Shown here one piece after another: positions 6,588-10,498 of a stretch of 10,498 nucleotides of DNA. How positions within the stretch are numbered: position 1 is the stretch's first letter; each line of letters starts with the position of its first letter. Source of the DNA: JBDSTW01 sp039914705. GTDB lineage: Bacteria; Pseudomonadota; Gammaproteobacteria; SURF-13. The stretch covers positions 1-10,498 of the forward strand of contig JBDSOT010000059.1 in NCBI GenBank assembly GCA_039914705.1. Reading direction: 5' to 3'. The position numbers and the translations under genes were made by a program. Below the pieces are notes generated by a model, which worked only from the letters and a program-made list of their open reading frames with translations, did not search any database and was not told where the DNA came from.

Positions 6588-7961
6588 TTACGATTGCGAA
6601 CCGAGCAAGCGGGTAATATCGTTATAAAAGGCTAGAATTGTCAGGCCTATCAGCAGGGCAATTCCCAGTTGTTGTCCCGCCAATTGTACCTTCTGCGACA
6701 CCGGGCTGCCCTTAACGGCCTCTATAAGATAATACATCAGGTGTCCGCCATCCAGTAGCGGCACAGGTAAAAGATTCAAAATTCCCAAGCTGATGCTGAC
6801 AATCGCCAGGAACGCGAGGAACGGCGCAAGCCCATCGCTGGCGGAATAACCGGCGTATTGAGCGATGCTGATCGGGCCGCTGAGATTAGCCAGTGAGGCC
6901 TCGCCTATAATCATCTTGCCCAGCATGCGCACGGTCAGCACTGAAATGTCCCAACTCTTTGCCACGGCCGCGCCCACGGCTTCCAGCGGAGAATAACGGA
7001 CCTCGGCACGGAGCGCCTGCGGGATTTCTGTCGGCAGAACCGGCGCGGCCCCGATGCGACCAATGGCACCCGTTGCGGAACTGACAGAGGCCGCCGTGAC
7101 ATCAACGCTTAACTGCTGCTCAGCACGTGCCACCTTCAATTCAATGGTGCGCCCAGGTCGGCCACGCACATAAGTCGCAAACTCATTCCAGTCGGTAAAC
7201 TCGCGGCCATCGGCGGAGAGTATTTTATCCCCGCTGGCTAGACCTGCGCGGATGGCGGCACCGCCCGGCTCCAATTCGCCGAGCACCGCCGGTAGCGAGG
7301 GACGAAAGGGTCGGATACCGAGATTATCGAGCAGATTGCCGCTCTCGAGGCCGGTGGCCGCGTTGTCGAGGTCAAGGGTAATGTTACGCAGCTGTGCGTT
7401 TGTATTACGCACGCTAAGTTCCACCGTGCCGTGATCCAGCACCTTGCCGATCAGGCTGAACATGGCGGTTTCCCAAGTCGGCGTCGGCCTCTGGTCAACC
7501 GCGACAATCTCGTCCCCGGCCTGCAATCCGGCCGTGTAGGCGACCGAACCGTTGATGACCTCGCCGACCAAAGGTTTTATACCCGGCACACCGATAATGA
7601 AGATGATTGTGTAGGCCAGGATAGCGAACAGAAAATTAAACAGCGGGCCAGCGAACACAATGGCAAATCGCTTGGACACACTTTGACGGTTAAAGGCGCG
7701 CGGCAATTCCTCCGCGACCACTGGCCCTTCACTCTCATCGAGCATCTTGACATAGCCGCCCAGGGGCAACGCCGCGAGCACGTACTCGGTATTGTCTGGA
7801 CCGGCCCGGCGCGTCCACAGCGGCTTGCCGAAGCCCACCGAAAAGCGCAATACCTTGACACCCAGCTTACGTGCCACCCAGTAATGGCCAAACTCATGAA
7901 TAGTGACAAGTATGCCCAGCGTCACCGCGAACGACAGAATGGAAATCAACACCGAACTCAT
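6588..7961 (-). CDS. rseP: Regulator of sigma-E protease RseP (site-2 metalloprotease)
   Basis: Inner-membrane intramembrane zinc protease. In E. coli it cleaves anti-sigma factor RseA after DegS, releasing sigma-E, and also removes signal-peptide remnants. The product is 457 aa (E. coli 450). The zinc site HEFGH is at residues 22-26 in the first membrane segment and the third ligand is in NLLPVPLLDGGH (396-407, D404). Membrane segments lie at about 5-25, 98-124, 379-400 and 428-446. Two tandem PDZ domains lie between them: about 128-215 (AGLQAGDEIVAVD) and 222-310 (AGLASGDKILSADG). The ATG overlaps the dxr stop as ATGA, and a strong GGGAGGT with 6-nt spacing lies within the dxr 3' end. All catalytic motifs are intact. 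Placement directly ahead of bamA and skp fits control of outer-membrane assembly stress. Confidence 0.98.
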   Translation of the reverse strand: MSSVLISILSFAVTLGILVTIHEFGHYWVARKLGVKVLRFSVGFGKPLWTRRAGPDNTEYVLAALPLGGYVKMLDESEGPVVAEELPRAFNRQSVSKRFAIVFAGPLFNFLFAILAYTIIFIIGVPGIKPLVGEVINGSVAYTAGLQAGDEIVAVDQRPTPTWETAMFSLIGKVLDHGTVELSVRNTNAQLRNITLDLDNAATGLESGNLLDNLGIRPFRPSLPAVLGELEPGGAAIRAGLASGDKILSADGREFTDWNEFATYVRGRPGRTIELKVARAEQQLSVDVTAASVSSATGAIGRIGAAPVLPTEIPQALRAEVRYSPLEAVGAAVAKSWDISVLTVRMLGKMIIGEASLANLSGPISIAQYAGYSASDGLAPFLAFLAIVSISLGILNLLPVPLLDGGHLMYYLIEAVKGSPVSQKVQLAGQQLGIALLIGLTILAFYNDITRLLGSQS

Positions 7962-9226
7962 GCCCTACCTCCCGGCAAACCAGCATCATGTTGCAGTATA
8001 GCTGGGTGGGGTAACTCATTGCCCGGCCGGGGCTTGCCGCCACGGTTATGCTGGGCACGCGGTAATTCTGCCACTGCAATTGCGCGCGCGGCCGCATCGT
8101 CTTCCAGAATATCCTCTAATGAACTCGCTGCGCGTCCGGCACGTGCCGCCAAGGTTGCCTCTATCACCCGCGCTATCCCGGTGAACGGCAGGCGGCCGTC
8201 GAGAAACGCCTGGACGGCAATCTCGTTCGCGGCATTCAGGATGGCAGTTGCGGTTCCGCCTATGCGCCAAGCCTCCAAGGCCAGTCGCAGGCAGGGAAAC
8301 CGTGTTACATCGACACGCTCAAAGTCCAGATGCGCGACCTCGAACAGATCCAGACGCGGAGCTCCCGAAGCCATGCGTTCCGGCCAAGCCAAGGCATGGG
8401 CGATTGGCACGCGCATATCGGGGCTGGCCAGCTGGGCGACCACCGACCCGTCCTCGTACTCGGCCATTGAGTGAATTACGCTCTGTGGGTGCATTACTAC
8501 TTGAATATGCTCTGGAACGGTATTGAACAGCCAGCACGCTTCGATTACCTCCAGACCTTTGTTCATCATGGTTGCCGAGTCGACCGATATTTTGCGGCCC
8601 ATGACCCAGTTGGGGTGGGCGCAGGCCTGTTGTGGCGTCACGTGGTCGAGTTCCTCCAGTGGCGTGGTCCGAAACGGACCACCCGAGGCCGTCAGCAGGA
8701 TGCGGCGCACACCGACCTTGCTCAAACCGGCGGCAAAGTCACGGGGTAGACATTGAAAGATGGCATTATGTTCACTGTCGATCGGAATGATCTCGGCATG
8801 GTAGCGGCGTGCTTCATCCATGAACAACCGGCCCGCCATTACCAGGGCCTCCTTGTTGGCAAGCAGGATACGCTTGCCGGCACGCGCTGCAGCCAGGGTG
8901 GGCAACAGGCCGGCAGCACCCACAATGGCCGCCATCACCGTGTCGACCATCGGTAGCGCGGCGATGGTTTCCAGGCCCGCTACGCCCGCCAGCACCTGGA
9001 TGTCGGGGTTAATCTTACCCAGCCGCTTGGCAAGCTGTTCCGCTGCGCTGACGTCAGCCATTACGGCGTAGTCGGGGCGGTGCACGATACACTGCTGAAA
9101 CAACCGCTCGATCTCGGTGTTAGCGCTCAGGGCCACTACCCGATAACGGTCCGCATGGCGCGCCAGAACATCGAGCGTGCTCATGCCGACCGAGCCGGTA
9201 GCGCCAAGAATCGTAATTCCCCTCAT
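7958..9226 (-). CDS. dxr: 1-deoxy-D-xylulose 5-phosphate reductoisomerase
   Basis: Second enzyme of the MEP isoprenoid pathway (fosmidomycin target). It rearranges and reduces DXP to 2-C-methyl-D-erythritol 4-phosphate using NADPH and a divalent metal, in the cytoplasm. The NADPH-binding GATGSVG is at 8-14 and LLANKEAL at 121-128. The metal ligands D150 and E152 are in IDSEHN, and E226 (E. coli E231) is in MMNKGLE. The substrate-binding HPNW is at 204-207 and MGRKISVDSATM at 209-220. The product is 422 aa against 398 in E. coli: the last 30 or so residues (from about 393) extend past the normal end and are Gly/Pro/His-rich. The ATG overlaps the cdsA stop as ATGA. Its location between cdsA and rseP is the Pseudomonas-type order. 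Confidence 0.98.
   Translation of the reverse strand: MRGITILGATGSVGMSTLDVLARHADRYRVVALSANTEIERLFQQCIVHRPDYAVMADVSAAEQLAKRLGKINPDIQVLAGVAGLETIAALPMVDTVMAAIVGAAGLLPTLAAARAGKRILLANKEALVMAGRLFMDEARRYHAEIIPIDSEHNAIFQCLPRDFAAGLSKVGVRRILLTASGGPFRTTPLEELDHVTPQQACAHPNWVMGRKISVDSATMMNKGLEVIEACWLFNTVPEHIQVVMHPQSVIHSMAEYEDGSVVAQLASPDMRVPIAHALAWPERMASGAPRLDLFEVAHLDFERVDVTRFPCLRLALEAWRIGGTATAILNAANEIAVQAFLDGRLPFTGIARVIEATLAARAGRAASSLEDILEDDAAARAIAVAELPRAQHNRGGKPRPGNELPHPAILQHDAGLPGGRA
7967..7973 (-). promoter_or_regulatory. Strong ribosome binding site for rseP
   Basis: GGGAGGT on the minus strand inside the last dxr codons, 6 nt before the rseP ATG. It is among the best SD matches in the window and suggests that rseP can be initiated independently as well as by ATGA coupling. 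Confidence 0.75.
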
Positions 9227-10029
9227 TTCAGCATTCCGCTTAATAACAAGCTCAATACAAACACTGGCGCTGCGGCTGTCAGGCTATCGATACGGTCCAG
9301 TATGCCGCCGTGGCCCGGCAATAGCTTACCGCTATCCTTCACCCCGGCTTGGCGCTTGAACATGCTTTCCAGTAGGTCACCCAGTATAGAGAACAGTAAC
9401 GTGACCAGACAAAGCACGACGAACATCAAGATTGTGGCCCCGGTAAATGCCATAACACCGCTGATCAGCGCATAGAGCGCTACCGCCAGCACCGCACCCC
9501 ATAGACCTTCCCACGTCTTCCCCGGACTTACATTGGGGGCCAGCCGCAACGAACCCCAGCGGCGGCCGGCGAAATAGGCCGCGGTATCGGCGAGCCAGAT
9601 CATGGCGAGCAGGAACAGCACGAAATAAGGCCCTCGGCTGTCGCCATCATGCAGAGTCAGCAGCGCGACCCACGGAGGAATCAGCACAAACAGCCCCACC
9701 AGCGCTCCGCTCAGACTGGGGGTCCAAAGTGACCTGCCCGCCGGAAAGCGCACCACCCAGACCAAACCGATCAGCCACCCAACGCAGGCCGCCGCCAGCA
9801 CGGCCATGACCGGCAGATAGGATGCTGCCCACAAACAGAACAGAAGCAGCACGGTATAAAAGGCACGCTGTAACGCAGTGTTAAATCCTATCAAGCCAGC
9901 CCACTCCCAGGCGCCGATCGCCACCAGCAGGGCAAGTGCAAGACCGAAATAAAAACTCGGCAGGCCTAAGATTGCCCAGACCGCGAGCAAGATAAAAACT
10001 GCCCCGGTGACCAGTCGTCGTTTAAGCAC
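9223..10029 (-). CDS. cdsA: Phosphatidate cytidylyltransferase (CDP-diglyceride synthase)
   Basis: Integral inner-membrane enzyme making CDP-diacylglycerol from CTP and phosphatidic acid, the precursor of all major phospholipids. The product is 268 aa (E. coli 285), very hydrophobic, with about eight predicted membrane segments. The CDS family signature is present in full at about residues 222-248: SMFKRQAGVKDSG, then LLPGHGGILDRID, including the KD and DR-x-D acidic residues. The start is GTG at 10029: an in-frame TAA lies two codons upstream, and the product opens MLKRRLVTG like other CdsA proteins. It overlaps the end of uppS by 8 bp and has no well-spaced SD (a GGA about 11 nt upstream), so re-initiation after uppS is the likely route. 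Confidence 0.97.
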   Translation of the reverse strand: MLKRRLVTGAVFILLAVWAILGLPSFYFGLALALLVAIGAWEWAGLIGFNTALQRAFYTVLLLFCLWAASYLPVMAVLAAACVGWLIGLVWVVRFPAGRSLWTPSLSGALVGLFVLIPPWVALLTLHDGDSRGPYFVLFLLAMIWLADTAAYFAGRRWGSLRLAPNVSPGKTWEGLWGAVLAVALYALISGVMAFTGATILMFVVLCLVTLLFSILGDLLESMFKRQAGVKDSGKLLPGHGGILDRIDSLTAAAPVFVLSLLLSGMLK

Positions 10030-10498
10030 CTTTTATCTGTTCCGCTAACTGTTCTATCTGGTCGCCGGTAAAACCAAAACGACGCTGCCGTTTGGCAAAC
10101 GAATCCAGGGCATGGCACAAGCCCTGGGTGTCAAAGTCGGGCCACAATGTATCGGTGAAATACAATTCCGTGTACGCCATCTGCCAGAGTAAAAAATTAC
10201 TGATGCGCTGCTCACCGCCGGTGCGGATAAACAGATCGGGCTCGGGCACATCGTGCAGCGATAGACAAGCCGCGAGGGAATCGGCATTGACTTGGGAGGC
10301 GCGTAGCACCCCAGCCTCGATCTGCTGGGCCAATTGGCGCGCCGCCTGGGCGATATCCCATCGTCCGCCGTAGTTGGCGGCAATAATCAATTGCAGGCCA
10401 GTGTTTTGCGCGGTTAATGCCTCTGCCTCGGCCATTTGTTGCTGTAGTTTGGGATTGAACGCCTCACGCGTACCGACTATGCGCAGGCGCACATTGTG
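10022..10498 (-). CDS. uppS: Undecaprenyl diphosphate synthase, C-terminal part (runs off right edge)
   Basis: Cis-prenyltransferase that adds eight isopentenyl units to farnesyl diphosphate, giving the C55 carrier lipid precursor for peptidoglycan and O-antigen. About 158 C-terminal residues are in the window, out of roughly 250 in the family, so the true start lies beyond base 10498. The GTG at 10492 is internal: the reading frame is open to the edge and continues the conserved HNVRLRIVG. Visible motifs are ANYGGRWD and the isopentenyl diphosphate-binding block LFIRTGGEQRISNFLLWQ, followed by AYTELYFTDTLWPDFD. These include the conserved Arg and Glu residues. It is translationally linked to cdsA by an 8-bp overlap, and its substrate ultimately derives from the Dxr pathway encoded two genes downstream. 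Confidence 0.97.
   Translation of the reverse strand, partial: HNVRLRIVGTREAFNPKLQQQMAEAEALTAQNTGLQLIIAANYGGRWDIAQAARQLAQQIEAGVLRASQVNADSLAACLSLHDVPEPDLFIRTGGEQRISNFLLWQMAYTELYFTDTLWPDFDTQGLCHALDSFAKRQRRFGFTGDQIEQLAEQIKGA

Noticed and set aside
7416..7422. GGAACTT on the minus strand inside rseP, a perfect sigma-E -35 box
   Set aside because: No TCTRA or TCAAA -10 element at the required 15-17 bp (only ACAAA at about 13 bp). It is also coding for conserved PDZ-region residues and is about 850 bp from bamA. A sigma-E promoter is expected in this cluster from E. coli, but this one is not supported.
7995..8000. TATACT on the minus strand upstream of rseP as a -10 box
   Set aside because: No acceptable -35 hexamer at 16-18 bp; it lies inside the dxr tail. 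Mentioned only as part of the tail observation.
7431..8474. 347-codon open frame on the plus strand, antisense to rseP and dxr
   Set aside because: It lies wholly opposite two clearly conserved genes. Its product is Arg/Ala/Ser-rich with no recognisable domain, and it is best explained by codon bias of the sense genes.
10492..10498. GTG at 10492 as the start of uppS
   Set aside because: The frame stays open to the window edge and the upstream codons (H-N) continue the conserved UppS sequence, so this is an internal codon of a truncated gene.
1..10498. A novel defence, mobile or biosynthetic system hidden in the window
   Set aside because: Every substantial stretch is accounted for by conserved envelope-biogenesis genes in a known order. 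No repeats of array type, IS ends, integrase or foreign-composition segment was seen.

Overview
The window is a compact, entirely minus-strand cluster of envelope-biogenesis genes. In transcription order (right to left) it runs uppS (partial) - cdsA - dxr - rseP - bamA - skp - lpxD - fabZ - lpxA - lpxB - rnhB (partial). This is the conserved proteobacterial outer-membrane/lipid A cluster. The organism is a Gram-negative bacterium with LPS, most likely a gammaproteobacterium of moderate GC. Placing dxr between cdsA and rseP matches the Pseudomonas-type layout; in E. coli dxr lies upstream of uppS. I cannot name genus or species from the sequence.

Right part (about 7958-10498): UppS makes undecaprenyl diphosphate, CdsA makes CDP-diacylglycerol and Dxr commits DXP to the MEP isoprenoid pathway, which supplies UppS. 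Middle (4217-7961): RseP is the inner-membrane site-2 protease of the envelope stress response and BamA is the outer-membrane beta-barrel insertase. Left-middle (189-4206): the periplasmic chaperone Skp, then the first-half lipid A enzymes LpxD, LpxA and LpxB, interrupted by FabZ, which draws on the same 3-hydroxyacyl-ACP pool. Far left: a 110-bp spacer and the first 26 codons of RNase HII.

The genes are tightly packed. There is an 8-bp overlap (uppS/cdsA), two ATGA overlaps (cdsA/dxr and dxr/rseP), a GTGA overlap (fabZ/lpxA), an abutting TAA-ATG (lpxA/lpxB), and gaps of only 10-59 bp elsewhere. This implies one polycistronic unit with extensive translational coupling. The only spacer above 60 bp is lpxB-rnhB (79-188). 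No non-coding stretch exceeds 300 bp. I see no tRNA, rRNA, CRISPR array, mobile element or convincing terminator.

Nothing here looks like a new system. The points worth a second look are a Met at the LpxA hydrocarbon-ruler position (predicting C10-type acylation), a roughly 30-residue C-terminal tail on Dxr, the ambiguous ATG/TTG start of skp, and short repeats around the lpxB-rnhB junction.
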